NCBI GenBank assembly: GCA_008802785.1 | Contig: VUYT01000006.1 | Span: 558,001 to 622,000, forward strand | Source: Symmetrospora coprosmae | Lineage: Eukaryota > Basidiomycota > Cystobasidiomycetes > Symmetrosporaceae | Direction of reading: 5' to 3' | DNA length: 64,000 nt | In this document: piece after piece, positions 1 through 10,247 of the stretch | How positions within the stretch are numbered: the first letter of the stretch is position 1 | How the letters are laid out: the number at the start of each line of letters is the position of its first letter | Position numbers and translations under genes: made by a program | Notes under the pieces: model-generated | The model's database searches: none | Told to the model about the DNA's origin: nothing | Seen by the model: only the letters and a program-made list of their open reading frames with translations

Positions 1-201
1 GAAAGAGGAAGATTAGCTTGTCTACCAGCTGTCATGATGTTGTAGCAACAGCGCCAGATCGAGGTCATCGGCCGGCAGTGACACAATACAGGCAGGTCAT
101 CGCGTATTTTGCAGCGCAATTCTGGTATCTACAACAGCAGGGGCACATATATCTGCGTCTCCGACCTCTACGACATGGTCGAAACACGGCCTGCGGCCCC
201 A
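1..201. other. Window edge, no gene seen
   Basis: This stretch lies downstream of the minus-strand ICE2 gene. I see no coding signal or RNA gene in it. Confidence 0.5.
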
Positions 202-1663
202 TCAATCGCTCTTGAACCTGAAACCGCGCACGACATTGGCCTCATTCTCGCCCTTGCTCAGCAGCAGCTCTACCGCCCACAATGAGAGTGTAATTGCGAT
301 ATTGAGCCACGACCAGAACTGGTGCGCTCCTGCAAAGTTGATGAGGAGCAGGTGCGTGTATACCGACACGAGGATGCTGCAACGCGCCACCCATCAGCCT
401 TCGTAAAGCCAGATATGAGATAGAACACGCACAATCGGCTATAGCACACAATCAGCGTCATACCGCGCGGCCCGGCGCCCCGCTCGTCACTCAGCGCCGT
501 CTCGTACTCGTCGAAGCCCGTCTGGGAGCGCTTGAGCGCGACGAGGACTTGGCCGGCTGCGTACAGGATGGCTGTGTTGCGCTGGCCGGTCAGAAGATGA
601 GTGAATTTCGCAGCAAGAGGAAGAGACTACGCACCTATCCGGTACGCGAGCCCGACGATCACCGGCAGAGGCAGCGCGCCCCAGGCTGCGATGAGGAAGT
701 CCAGACTCGCGCCAAAGATATGGCTAAAGAATGAGATGATGGTCGAGATGCTGTGGGAATTCAAGATGGTCAGTCGTACCATACGAGTTTCTCGGCGTCT
801 GCACTTTTCAGCCCACCTCTGGATGATCTGGGGCGGGCTGCTCTGGCTGAGACTACCCAGGTAGACGATCGGATTCGGCCCTTCTGACAGGTAGAATATC
901 TGGAAGGCGAGGTAGGCGAGCATGAGGCTCGTCTCTACTACGTTTCCCTTCCGCAGGGCAAAGGCAATGCCCGTGAGGAAGATGACGCTCGTGAGGCTGA
1001 CGCCGATGAGGGTTGCCGAGTGCGGAGTGGCGGCTGCGAACTTGTACGAGTCGTAGAGGAAGAACGCGCTTGCCACGTAGGTCGCTGCCGACGAAATGAG
1101 GAATATGAACTGGTAGCTCTCTGACCGCTCCTCGATGAGATACTTCGAGACCTGGCCGAGGGCCTGAATGACGAGGAGCGTCGACACGCCTTCGAGCAAG
1201 GTGAAGAGCGGGGTGAGCGCCTTGAGGATGGTCTCCCACGCGCCTGGAACCGACGTGAGGAGGTAGCCGTACTTCTGGGCTGAGGTTGGCGGGGCGTGGT
1301 ACAGGTTGAGCGAGACGAGGAGGAGGGCGGGGACGGCGAGCACCTGGATGGGCGAGAGGAGGCGGCTGAGGCGATGGAGCCGGGTCGAGCGCAGCAGGAG
1401 GTCGAGTGTGCTCTGCAGGAAGTAGTACCCGGCCAGGGCGGCAGAGAGCGAGAGGAAGCATGACTTGCCCGCGACCTGCGAGCGGGACAACAAGCGACGC
1501 ATCACGAGCCGCATCAGCCCAATGCGCGGACACCAGCGGCAGCAACAGAGATGTGACGCACCTCGAGCGACAGCGGCAGGTAGATGAGGACCTGTGTGAA
1601 CGACAGCGAAGAGGCGAACAGGCTGTATGCCTTTGCCAGGCCCCTCAGGCCGCGTCGGGCCAT
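202..1663 (-). CDS. ICE2: ICE2-family ER membrane protein
   Basis: This is a polytopic membrane protein of the fungal ICE2 family, which in yeast acts in cortical ER inheritance and ER-membrane/lipid homeostasis. I join five exons: 1663-1562, 1475-817, 750-635, 556-433 and 376-202, giving about 391 residues in frame. The start at 1663 (MARRGLRGLAKAY) leads straight into a hydrophobic segment. Several further membrane segments follow, with a family-like stretch LLEGVSTLLVIQALGQVSKY in the second exon and a Trp-rich C-terminal membrane segment (HQFWSWLNIAI) near the end. All introns have GT-AG ends and are 56-88 nt. The weakest join is the one at 634/557. Its divergent neighbour is the ChaC gene, 208 bp away, so the two promoters are shared or abutting. 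Confidence 0.85.
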
Positions 1664-1871
1664 CTGCGGCGAGGCGAGGCGAGGAGCGTTTCGGGTGAGG
1701 TCGTCAACAGCACGTCGTCGTCGTCATCGTGGCCGTCATGGCGTCGACCTGTATGCAATTTGTATGCTGGATTGGCAGGAAGCAGCGAGCGGAAGACGTT
1801 GGTGGCGGAACAGAGGAGGATGCTCGTGCTTCTGGACGCGGTGACGGCCTCTCTTCATTGTGCAAACCACC
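1664..1871. promoter_or_regulatory. Divergent promoter between ICE2 and ChaC genes
   Basis: These 208 bp separate the two start codons and must carry both core promoters. I see no clear TATA box. The element content is inferred only from position. Confidence 0.4.
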
Positions 1872-2868
1872 ATGAGCGATAGCAAAGAGTACTGCATATT
1901 CGGGTGAGCTCAGTGTCAGGATGCCTTCACCGGGCTCGCTGGGCTCACCGCCGAGCTGACCCGACGCGCTGCGACCGGGCGGTCGTCCCTCTCCCGGCAG
2001 ATACGGCTGTGCGTGCGCGCCATCACCCAATTCTTGCTGAGTCCCAGTCAACCTGACGTCCTGATCACACTTCTCCGCTTCTCCTTCTCCAACAGCCCTC
2101 ATCTGGAAGCCGCCTCCGCACGCCATTGAGCGCATCCCGGGCTTCATTAAGGGCTTTTCAAGGCGATTTGCTCGTGAGCGGCCAGTCCTTCCCCTCCCTG
2201 CAAGCTCACTGCTCCACATAACCATATCTCACCTGCTCTTCGTTCTCAGAGAGCTCGCATGACCACCGCGGCACACCAGAAGCGCCCGGACGCGTCGTCA
2301 CCCTCGTCCGAGCGCAGGACTGGCACGCCCTCCCACACGCCGACACACTGGCCGACGGAGACAACGTCTGGGGCGTCGCATACCGGATAGACCCTGCACA
2401 CGCAGAAGAAGTGCGCGCGTACCTTGATCACCGGGAGAAAGACGGGTACAGCATACAGCAGGTCGACGTGTGCAATATACGCGACGGGCAAGAAGTGGTC
2501 GTGGCGGAAAAGGTGAGGGCTTGGAGTGTCTGCATTCGGAGTAAGTGGGAGCTGACATGGTACAATGTCTCAGGCCACGGTGTATGTCGGCCTGCGTGAG
2601 AACCCTTCGTTCATCGGGCCGGAGCCATTAGGCGAGCTTGCGGCAGTCATCGCCCGCAGCGAAGGGCGTAAGTCCGGATCTACCAGCCACCGTGCTGAAC
2701 AGCTCAAGCTGACTCGCCACGATGCGGCTCATCTGTGCAGCCTCAGGCAAGAACGCAGACTATCTCTTCGAGCTGCATCGCGCCGTCAAGCACCTCGACC
2801 CAGACTCGCAAGATGTGTACCTAGACGAGCTCGTCAAGGCGGTGCAGCAACGCTTGCATCAAGAATGA
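1872..2868 (+). CDS. ChaC-type gamma-glutamylcyclotransferase (glutathione-specific)
   Basis: Members of this family cleave glutathione to 5-oxoproline and Cys-Gly in the cytosol. I join exons 1872-1903, 2001-2008, 2096-2173, 2250-2512, 2574-2667 and 2741-2868, giving 200 residues, the usual family length. The substrate loop FGYGSLIW near residue 9-16 appears only if an 8-nt micro-exon (2001-2008) is included. Next come the RRF box, the QSSHDHRGTPEAPGRVVTL block, VWGVAYRI, and YLDHREKDGY. The Glu of REK matches the catalytic Glu of human CHAC2. All catalytic landmarks are present, so the enzyme should be active. The gene is head-to-head with ICE2. A close relative is yeast Gcg1. Confidence 0.93.
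2001..2008 (+). other. 8-nt micro-exon of the ChaC gene
   Basis: The eight bases ATACGGCT are preceded by CGGCAG and followed by GTGCGTGCG. Joined to the flanking exons they restore the codons for the G-Y-G-S loop; skipping them loses the Tyr-Gly and shifts the frame. Confidence 0.85.
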
Positions 2869-2920
2869 GCGACAGATACACCTTCAGGACGAGGCCGCGT
2901 ATGCAGCGACGGATATTCGT

Positions 2921-3125
2921 TGCTAATCGCTGCGATGCATCAGCTCCAACTCGGTTGGCCAGGGTTGCTCGCCCGTCACAGACAGACGCAGCTGGTGGCG
3001 GGAGACCCGCACAGGAGCCGAAGCAGCTGCTCTGTGCCAGACGAGCCAACGGCAGTAGCGCACAAAGACCACAAAGGCGGTTGCGGCGGTACCGTGCGAA
3101 ATCTCGGATGCTCCGAGCAGGCCAG
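2921..3125 (+). promoter_or_regulatory. Duplicated 5' block, copy 1 (upstream of paralogue A)
   Basis: About 200 bp here are clearly similar, with substitutions and small indels, to 4534-4745. Shared landmarks include GACAGACGCAGCT and GCCGAAGCAGCTGCTC. Each copy ends a short distance before the start codon of genes A and B. It is an ancient duplicated promoter or 5' leader. No TATA box was found. Confidence 0.7.
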
Positions 3126-3201
3126 CTCTCCCAGGCTAGCCTCTCCTTGGCTCTACTTCTGTTGCTTGCAATACCTGACATCGACAGCATCCTACCAAAG
3201 T

Positions 3202-4084
3202 ATGGTCCACAACCGTCGAGGCGTTCAACCTACTCTAGACAATCAGCATCGTGCGCAGGGACGGTACTCTGACGAACAGGAACGGAACCACGCGTTACGG
3301 CGTTTGGAGCACATCCGTCAGGAAGAAGTGGAGCGTTCTCGTCGCGGGCAGCAGGCAGCACAAGGACGCGCACCGGCGGCGCGCCATCAGTTCGTAGCAT
3401 ACAGGTCCAGTGGATTTCCGCGAACACCGCCTCCTCCTCAGTACAATCCGAGAGCTCCCTACCAACCGACAATGACTTCGCAGCCCATCCAATACGCTGG
3501 TCCCAACAACAGGGTCGGAGCTGACTCGGCCCATAGAAACGGAAGCCTCTACGAAGAGGATCAGGCACAGAAAATAGCGGCTGAGACTCGAGTGCGCATG
3601 GAGAATGTCCGATCCGAGGCTTATAAAGCAACACTGAGCAAGCTCGCCAAAGACTGGGCGAATGGAGTTGACCCGCCGGAATTACGCAGCAAGACGGCAT
3701 ACTTGTTCGAAAAGTATCACGGCCTGTTCTACCCTGGTAGCCCGTCGAACCAGCGCTCTCTGGTCAAACCTTACCAGCAGTCGGTGGAATGGTCGGGCGC
3801 CATCACCGCAATGAGCAACCTCGAGACTATCATCAAGGACAACCAATCGGACCTCGAGATCAAGGAGGCGTGGCGAGGTTTCAAACGGGAACTCCGGCAG
3901 GTGAGTCAGCAATAGTCACGATAAGTGTGGCTCATGAGCTTATCGCGTGGCATCCCGCAATGTGCAGACCTTCTCTAGAGACCGACACGTGCAGAACTGC
4001 ACAGAAGAGAAGGCGAGGCTCTTGGGCATAAGCGAAGCCTTGAAGACCACGCTCAAAGAGGCCCCCCTACGTTTGCGACGCTGA
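3202..4084 (+). CDS. Tandem-family paralogue A, unrecognised protein
   Basis: I do not recognise this family. Two exons, 3202-3900 and 3968-4084, give 271 residues. The N-terminal half is polar with a short charged helix (DEQERNHALRRLEHIRQEE), followed by a Pro/Gln-rich disordered stretch. The C-terminal region begins at SLYEEDQAQK, carries the family signature LFEKYHGLFY, and ends in the spliced tail with LLGISEALKTTL. The phase-0 intron falls immediately after LRQ, at the position used by all four paralogues. There is no signal peptide or membrane segment, so it is probably intracellular. It is the shortest of the four and has little coiled coil. The start at 3202 follows the duplicated 5' block. 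Confidence 0.7.
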
Positions 4085-4533
4085 GATCGAAGCGCTGCAG
4101 GCGCTGTGCCGACGAATACGTATCTCAGCTAAGGCTTCTCTCCTAAAATCCGGTTGAAAGTCAGGGAGGCGTCGCCGAGTCTGCTCTCGAGAGTCGCCCT
4201 AACAGATTTCTGTACTTGTAGAAGACTGATCTGCTGAACCCGCTACGCCGACGTTTGCGCGCCGGATGTCGAGCCCCTTCGAAGCTGTGTCCCGACGTTC
4301 AGCGTCGACGGACGCGACACGATCAGTGATAATCTCCGCCACCTTCAGTTGGCTGATGCAGGTCCGACAAGCATCTATCTCAGGCTTGCCCGTCGAGGCG
4401 CACTGCCATTGATATAACGATCCGACACCGACACCAGCACGCCGTAGGAAAGGAGCAGAGCGAGCCATCGGAAGGGGACAGCGCACATAGCGACGGGCAT
4501 CCATGACTCATGGCAAGATGCATCAGCTCGTTG

Positions 4534-4745
4534 GGCTAATCGCAGCGACGCATCGGCTCCAGGTCGTCTGGCCAGGGACGCTTGCCTATCGAAGACAGAC
4601 GCAGCTTGTGGCGGCAGATCCGCGTCGGGGCCGAAGCAGCTGCTCCATGCCCGACAATACAATGGCGGTCGTGCACGAACACTACAAAGGCGGTCGCGGC
4701 TGTGCCGTGTGAAAGTATCGGGTGCGCTCGGAGGGCGAGGCAGAG
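4534..4745 (+). promoter_or_regulatory. Duplicated 5' block, copy 2 (upstream of paralogue B)
   Basis: This is the second copy of the block at 2921-3125. It lies about 130 bp before the start codon of gene B. Similarity spreads over roughly 200 bp with scattered differences, so the duplication is not recent. Confidence 0.7.
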
Positions 4746-4872
4746 CGGGCAGCGGCTCCTCGGCTCGTTGCGAGCGGAGACTGCTCCTCCTGACTCCGCT
4801 CGCGCATCTCTACATCTTCCAAACAACGACATCATCGACAATCTCCATCGTCAAGTGCCAACTATTATTATC

Positions 4873-6406
4873 ATGGCAACGAATTACAACCCGCGCTTTG
4901 ACCCGAAACCCAACGAGCGCCGCCGTCAGTCATTCGCTGGCGGTCGTCCACCAATGTCGTCTTGGAACGGGCCAGCCACTGCAGCACCGCCCAGGCCAGC
5001 GTCCAGAGCAACCTCAGCAAGTTCGTCCAAGACAACTGCCTCAGCCGGAAAATCTGCTCAAGACTTGGTGGAAGAGATCAAGCGACTCAAATGCCTCATA
5101 GAGAGTGACGGCCTTCCCCTCGCGTGGGTGGAACAGAAAGTGAACCAATACGTCCAAGCGCAAGCCAAATCCCACGCGCGTATGGACGATTTTGAGAGGG
5201 CGCGATCCGACGTGGCTCTACAGATTCAAAAGGCACGAGCCGCAGTGGAATGGCACACTGCTAGGCAACTGCAGAGCACTCGTGATTACGGCGAAGCCTA
5301 TTACGTGCTCAAATCCTGGGAGAAGCAAGATGACCATCTACGGTCGCAGCAAGAAGAACTACAATTGCAAGCTGAAAGTGCACACTGCATATACCTTCCG
5401 TACCAACGGATGAAAGACCGGCACACAATGCTCGTCAAGCTGGAAGGGCAGCTGAAACGCGCTCAACAAGAGGAGAGCAAGCAAGCACAGGAGAAGGGCA
5501 AGGGCAAGAGCCCGAGCGCGGGCGAACAAAGGCGGTGGGCTGGGGGCTATCCCATAGTCCATGCGCCAATGCCACCAGGTTGGTCACCGAAGCCTTCTGT
5601 CGCTGGTAGCAGAACTCCAAGCCCAAGCACGGTTCGGCCTCCATCGCGATCTGGCGCACAGAGCGCTCATGCAAGCGCTATCCAAGCGCCTCCGCGCACG
5701 GCTCATTCCCCCTCCCCGGCCCCGCCTGTCAGACGGCAGACGGACCCAGCGGAACAAAGGCGAAAGCCTCCTCAGCAACCGCGACCTCGTCGTGCTTCTA
5801 CGTCAACGGCCGATGGCATGACACGCAACTTTGCAAGCGTGAATCTTTCCAAGGGACCCTCGGGAGACGAGCAGCCCCGCAAGAGCAGTCCTGGAGGTTC
5901 TGCGCGAGGACCAAAAACCAATCACTACGGCAGTCTCTATGACGCGGACATCAAACGAGTGACCGCAGATACAAAGCTGGCACTCAACGGGTGGGAGGAA
6001 AAGACCATCGATTACCTGATAAACTACCTCTTCAAGCACTACTACAGCGTCTTTCATCAGGCGGGCCCCGATGCTTGGAAGCGGGCCCGAATTGATTTTA
6101 ACAACAACTATGTGCCGAGTAAGGAACTACGCCGGGCTCAAGTACAGCAGCTCCTCAATGGTTTGCAGAGCGTGAGTCTGAGACCAATCCGGCGCAGTAT
6201 GCTTCTTCAACGGCCCGCTGACCACCGCATGCCCATTCTGGGCCGCATAATGCCAGATCTTCACCATCTCTACCATCTCACCCGAACTCGCCGCACAGAC
6301 GAAGGCAGGTCCCACTGAGATCGGGACCAGCATTGCTTTGCAAGAAGTGCTTACGAAGGCGCAGACCCGCTGGTGCACGCCGAAAGGTTCCGCAAAAAAG
6401 AAGTAG
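4873..6406 (+). CDS. Tandem-family paralogue B, coiled-coil protein
   Basis: Unrecognised family. Exons 4873-6171 and 6257-6406 give 482 residues. The order is: a short disordered N terminus; a long charged helical, probably coiled-coil, region at about residues 60-215; a Ser/Pro/Arg-rich disordered linker; and a C-terminal domain with SLYDADIKRVTADT and the signature LFKHYYSVFH. The spliced tail IFTISTISPEL...EIGTSIALQEVL aligns with those of the other paralogues. The frame stays open past the donor into the intron (to 6318), but the spliced ending is preferred because it matches C. The last residues are Lys-rich (AKKK). An upstream in-frame extension exists, but the ATG at 4873 fits the position of the starts in the other copies. 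Confidence 0.72.
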
Positions 6407-6620
6407 CGAGGAAGTGATCGGCTCCGCGGTCGCGTGTCGAGTGCCTGTACACCGGTATAGCTTACATTACCGAGTTATTACGAACACGAACCACGCACAG
6501 CATGGTCACCAACCGTCGCCGCGATGGTCGCTGGAGGTCGGGATGAGCGATGCGATCCAAGCCATTTCGAGACAGTACCGCTAGTGCTTGTACCTTGCCA
6601 TCGAATGGGATGTATTGCCT
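6407..6620. other. Spacer between paralogues B and C
   Basis: I see no gene here. The spacer ends where the second type of duplicated promoter block begins. Confidence 0.4.
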
Positions 6621-6980
6621 GCGTATCAGGCAAGTGCACATACTCGACTCCGTTCCTCGCCCAGTATCAGGCAGCTGACACGCCATCCTCAAATCCCTGA
6701 CGACTCCTCCCTTTCGTCGCGCTCAGGCAAACGGTCCGATAGCGCGATGCAGATCACACCAGCTCCAGGCAAGGACAGGTGCCGCATCCACTGCACGCTC
6801 GAGCCAACTCACACGCAATCACGTCATCTCTGGCTTGACTCGTTCTAGACCGCCGCTCAGCACAAGCGCTGTGCATCTATAGGTGGCCCTGCCGCAACGG
6901 TAGAAATGCCGGACAAGGGCAACACGTGGGAGTATCCAGCTCTGTTCAAGGTGGTTCCGGGGATTTGGGGTATAAAACCG
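6621..6980 (+). promoter_or_regulatory. Duplicated TATA-containing promoter, copy 1 (paralogue C)
   Basis: About 360 bp are strongly similar to 8411-8779. The two copies share an identical core CGGTAGAAATGCCGGACAAG (about 6898-6917) and end at a TATAAAA box (6971-6977), 92 bp before the ATG of gene C. The conservation of a block that codes for nothing, placed at the same spot before two paralogues, marks it as a promoter duplicated with its gene. Confidence 0.8.
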
Positions 6981-7062
6981 GCCTGTCAGGGTCCCCTGCC
7001 TCTCTTGCTTTGGCTGCAAGCGCAGCTCAAGCCGGAAACGACTGCACTGCCGCAAAGCAACC

Positions 7063-8310
7063 ATGTCACCCAACCGATCTGCTTCATCGTCCGGCCGCTC
7101 TGTCTCCTTGAACTCCTCGTCGCCCGAATCCCGGTCGGCACGACCATCTAAACGACCTGCTTCATCGTCTTCCGTCCGCTCTGTCTCTCCGAGCTCCATG
7201 GAGTCTGGCTTCCGGTCGGAACGATCCCCCAGCCCGTTGAGACCCATGAGCCCTTCGGAATTACATTACGACATCAAGGCTATCAAGGTAGATCTAGTGG
7301 ATGATGAAGCCGCTCTGAACACCGCCATATCGGCCCTCGCGAGGTACAGCGCAGCCGTCCGGACAGCTGAGCTCTCGCTCTTGGCAGAGCGGGCAGCTAT
7401 GCGCGGATTCCACCAGGCTCGTTCTGCTGCTGAACAAGGACTCTCACGTCAAGGTCAGGGATGCGGTAAAACCGGCAGAGCCACACCCAGCTACGAGGAC
7501 GCCCAAAGGAGACTAGATGCAGCAAACCGCGACATTCTTGCCTCAAAGCAAAAGCAGGTTCAGCTCATGGAGGCTCTACGCCGCAAGAGCAAACGCCGTC
7601 GCTTAGCTCAAAGCGACGTTCAGAGCCGCGAGTTACGCAAACGCGCTGACCTGAAGCTTCTCCAAGACCTGCAAAGCACCCTTAAGTATCAAGCTGATCA
7701 GACATCCCGACGTGCAAGAGCTCAGCCCGAAGGTCAGACGCGCCATGCAAAGGAAAGGTCCGAGTCAACGTCCTCGACCGAATCTTCTCGTTCACGGCAG
7801 AGCCGGCAATCGCTCTCGTACACGGATGCAGTGGAGAAGGCACGGATCAGGGCGCAAATGCGTATGAGATCTTGGACTGGCAAAACGCTCCCGGCTCTCA
7901 GCGATGCGCTCTTCGATGCGTATTACGGCCTCTTTTACATGAACTCTGGCTCTCTCGCAAGCACCCTAAAAGGCTGGGGCGGCCCGGACGGCTTCAGATC
8001 CCCGTGGGATGAGGTCACAGGCAGCCTGGACGTTTTCTACAAAATGAAGGGCGATTGGCGGGAAATGCAAGCTAAGAGGCGCGAAATCGTCAACAAGCTG
8101 CAGAAAGTAGGTCTGCAAAGATGAGTAGTCCCTAAGCCTTCGGCAGCCCTGCTGACGAGCTTGCCCGTGCCATGCTTCTCTCAACAGATCTTCACGACGC
8201 GCCTAGATCTAGAGCGTATCGCTTCGCAAGAGCAAGCAGAGGAGGTCGGTACAAGCCAGGCTATAAGGGACTTTCTGAATCAATATGTGATGCCTCGAAG
8301 GATCCGCTAG
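7063..8310 (+). CDS. Tandem-family paralogue C, coiled-coil protein
   Basis: Unrecognised family. Exons 7063-8106 and 8188-8310 give 388 residues. The first 60 residues are Ser/Arg-rich with two related SxSSGRSVS-like and SSSSVRSVS-like stretches. A charged helical region with coiled-coil character spans about residues 65-215, followed by a Ser-rich linker (ESTSSTESSRS). The C-terminal domain carries LFDAYYGLFY. The reading frame ends soon after the donor at 8107 if unspliced; splicing adds a 40-residue tail whose IFTT...EVGTSQAIRDFL matches paralogue B. The promoter is a duplicated TATA block. No targeting signal is visible. Confidence 0.74.
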
Positions 8311-8337
8311 GAAAAGACGTTAGTGTCGGTCCGTAAC

Positions 8338-8388
8338 TAAATGAGATGCTTCCTTAGATGAAATGACCTCTTAAATGAGATGATTCCT
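8338..8388. repeat. 17-bp tandem repeat, 3 units
   Basis: Three imperfect units of the type TAGATGAGATGACTCCT run head to tail, starting 28 bp after the stop of gene C. The same unit recurs five times downstream of gene D (10416-10500). Confidence 0.85.
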
Positions 8389-8410
8389 TATAAGCAGCAC
8401 TACTTTGCTT

Positions 8411-8779
8411 GCGAACCAGGTATGTGCACATACTCGACTCCGTTCCTCGCCCAGTATCAAGCAGCTGATGCGCCATCCTCTGGTCCCCCTGACGGCTCCT
8501 CCCTTTCGTTGCGCTCAGGCAAAGGGTCCGATAGCGCGATGCAGCTCACACTAGCTCCAGGCTAGGGACAGCTGCCGCATCATCTGCACACTCCAGCCAA
8601 CTCACACGCGATCACGTCACCTCTGGATTGACTCGGGTCCAGATCGCCTCTAGAGCAGCACAAACGCTGTGCTGCCATGAGCCGCACTGCCGCAACGGTA
8701 GAAATGCCGGACAAGGGCGAGACGTGGGAATGACCAACTCTGCTCAAGTTGAGTCGGGGGATCTGGGCTATAAAAAGGC
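8411..8779 (+). promoter_or_regulatory. Duplicated TATA-containing promoter, copy 2 (paralogue D)
   Basis: This is the second copy of the 6621-6980 block, with the same core motif (about 8696-8715) and a TATAAAAA box at 8769-8776. The ATG of gene D is 169 bp after the TATA box. In between lies a pyrimidine-rich leader with CTCAC and CCTCA-type short repeats not present before gene C. Confidence 0.8.
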
Positions 8780-8937
8780 GACTCGGCGCCAGATTGTCCC
8801 TGCTTTCGTTCATCCTCATCCATCCTCACACTCACCCATATATACTCACACTCAAACACACGTTCATATCCTCATCCTGATCTTGATCCTCGACCTCACC
8901 CTCACCCCCACCCTTATCCTCTGCCTCATCCTCCAGG

Positions 8938-10247
8938 ATGTCCAGCTCTCGAGCATTGGCCCGGCGGCAGGACGGACAGCTCGAGAGAGTTCGCTCGAAG
9001 TCGCCGCAATCGTCGTACACCGCCTCTCAAGCTACGTATGCTTCGAGGGGCCGCCGCGCGAACCTGGACTATTCGTATTATGACAGTGCGGGTGGATCCT
9101 CCGGCGAGGAGACATCGATCTCTGAGCATGACGAGAATGTCCGCGACGCCAGAGCCGAGGTAGCTGCCACGAAAGCCCGGTGGGAACGCAAGAAAGTAGA
9201 GCTCAGGAATGCAGATCAGGCCGTAACCAAGCTAAAGAGCAGATTGAGCAACCCTCGTCAGGCAGAGTATCACTCCCAAGCCTACAGCGCCGCTCTGGGC
9301 ACACGGGAAACGGCTTCTGAGGCCGTGAAGGATCTCAAGCGGGACTTAGAGTATGCCGAAGCTCACCTGCGACAAGCGGAAGCTGAGAGGCAGAGGGCAT
9401 CCGCAGCTCCACCGGCCCGGTCTCCGTCACCACCAGAGCGGCGAGCTTCCCGAGACTATTCGCCTTCGGCGCAACAGGAGCGTATTCGATATGCGTCCTC
9501 TCGTAGACTGTACGGAGCAGGAGGAAGGAGCACGCGGCAGTCACCGCCGCAAAGCTCGTATGAGGGAGCACGAAGCAGGACGTCCGAAGAACGACAAGCC
9601 CCTCTGCAGCTTCCGTACCGTCAACCCTCTCTGACGCAGCCTTCCCTCTACGCCCAGTCCGACCATGGGAGCATGCGGGCCCCTTCTTCGCGTTCGTATG
9701 CTGGCAGAGACGCAGCAGCCAGTGCAGGTGGATACGGCTCAGACCGGTCGACAACTCCGACCCAAGGCGGGGTTTCTGGACGCTCGAAGGGCAAGGCACC
9801 TATCCGACGAAACTCTGCAACCACTCAGGATACACTGGAAGACACCTCGACTCGAGCCTACTATGTCTCCTGGGGCGCAATTCATGTCTATTCGGAATCG
9901 CGGCTCGCAGACGTTGCTGGGGCGGTTTTCAAGAAGTACTACGAGGACTTCTATGGATCCTCGCAGTCATATAAAAAATCACGACAATGGAGGAGACTCA
10001 GCGCACTACTTGACTCGTACCAATACGCCGGAAAATACGACAAAGACGAGCCCCGGACCAATGTTATCGATAGCCTGCGAAAGGCAAGTCCGGACATCGC
10101 AGTTGCGCTCGGAGAGGGTAGCTGACTCGCCCAACCGCCGTTACCATTCAGACTTTTGCTGCATCCGAAGACTACACGACGTCTGGAGAGGCTACCAGAT
10201 ACGGCATTGCGTGCGCGATCAGGCGCCTGCTGGATTCTATCGAGTGA
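8938..10247 (+). CDS. Tandem-family paralogue D, coiled-coil protein with GC-AG intron
   Basis: Unrecognised family. Exons 8938-10083 and 10152-10247 give 413 residues. A basic Ser-rich N terminus is followed by a strongly charged helical region (about residues 60-155, with RAEVAATKARWERKKVEL and LKRDLEYAEAHLRQAEAER). Then comes a Ser/Pro/Gln/Tyr-rich disordered region, and a C-terminal domain with VFKKYYEDFY. Read unspliced, the frame ends at 10125. A phase-0 intron with a GCAAGT donor (10084) and CATTCAG acceptor gives instead the tail TFAASEDY...YGIACAIRRLL, which aligns with the tails of A-C at the same intron position. The intron is therefore accepted although its donor is GC. Confidence 0.74.
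10084..10151 (+). other. GC-AG intron in paralogue D
   Basis: The donor reads AAG|GCAAGT and the acceptor CATTCAG. Position and phase equal the GT-AG introns at 3901, 6172 and 8107 in the paralogues. GC-AG introns are a known minor class of U2 introns. Confidence 0.65.

Noticed and set aside
3202-10247. Idea that the A-D array is a transposable element or toxin cluster
   Set aside because: No transposase, reverse transcriptase, terminal repeats, signal peptides or toxin motifs; the repeated parts are promoters, 3' repeats and diverged coding regions.
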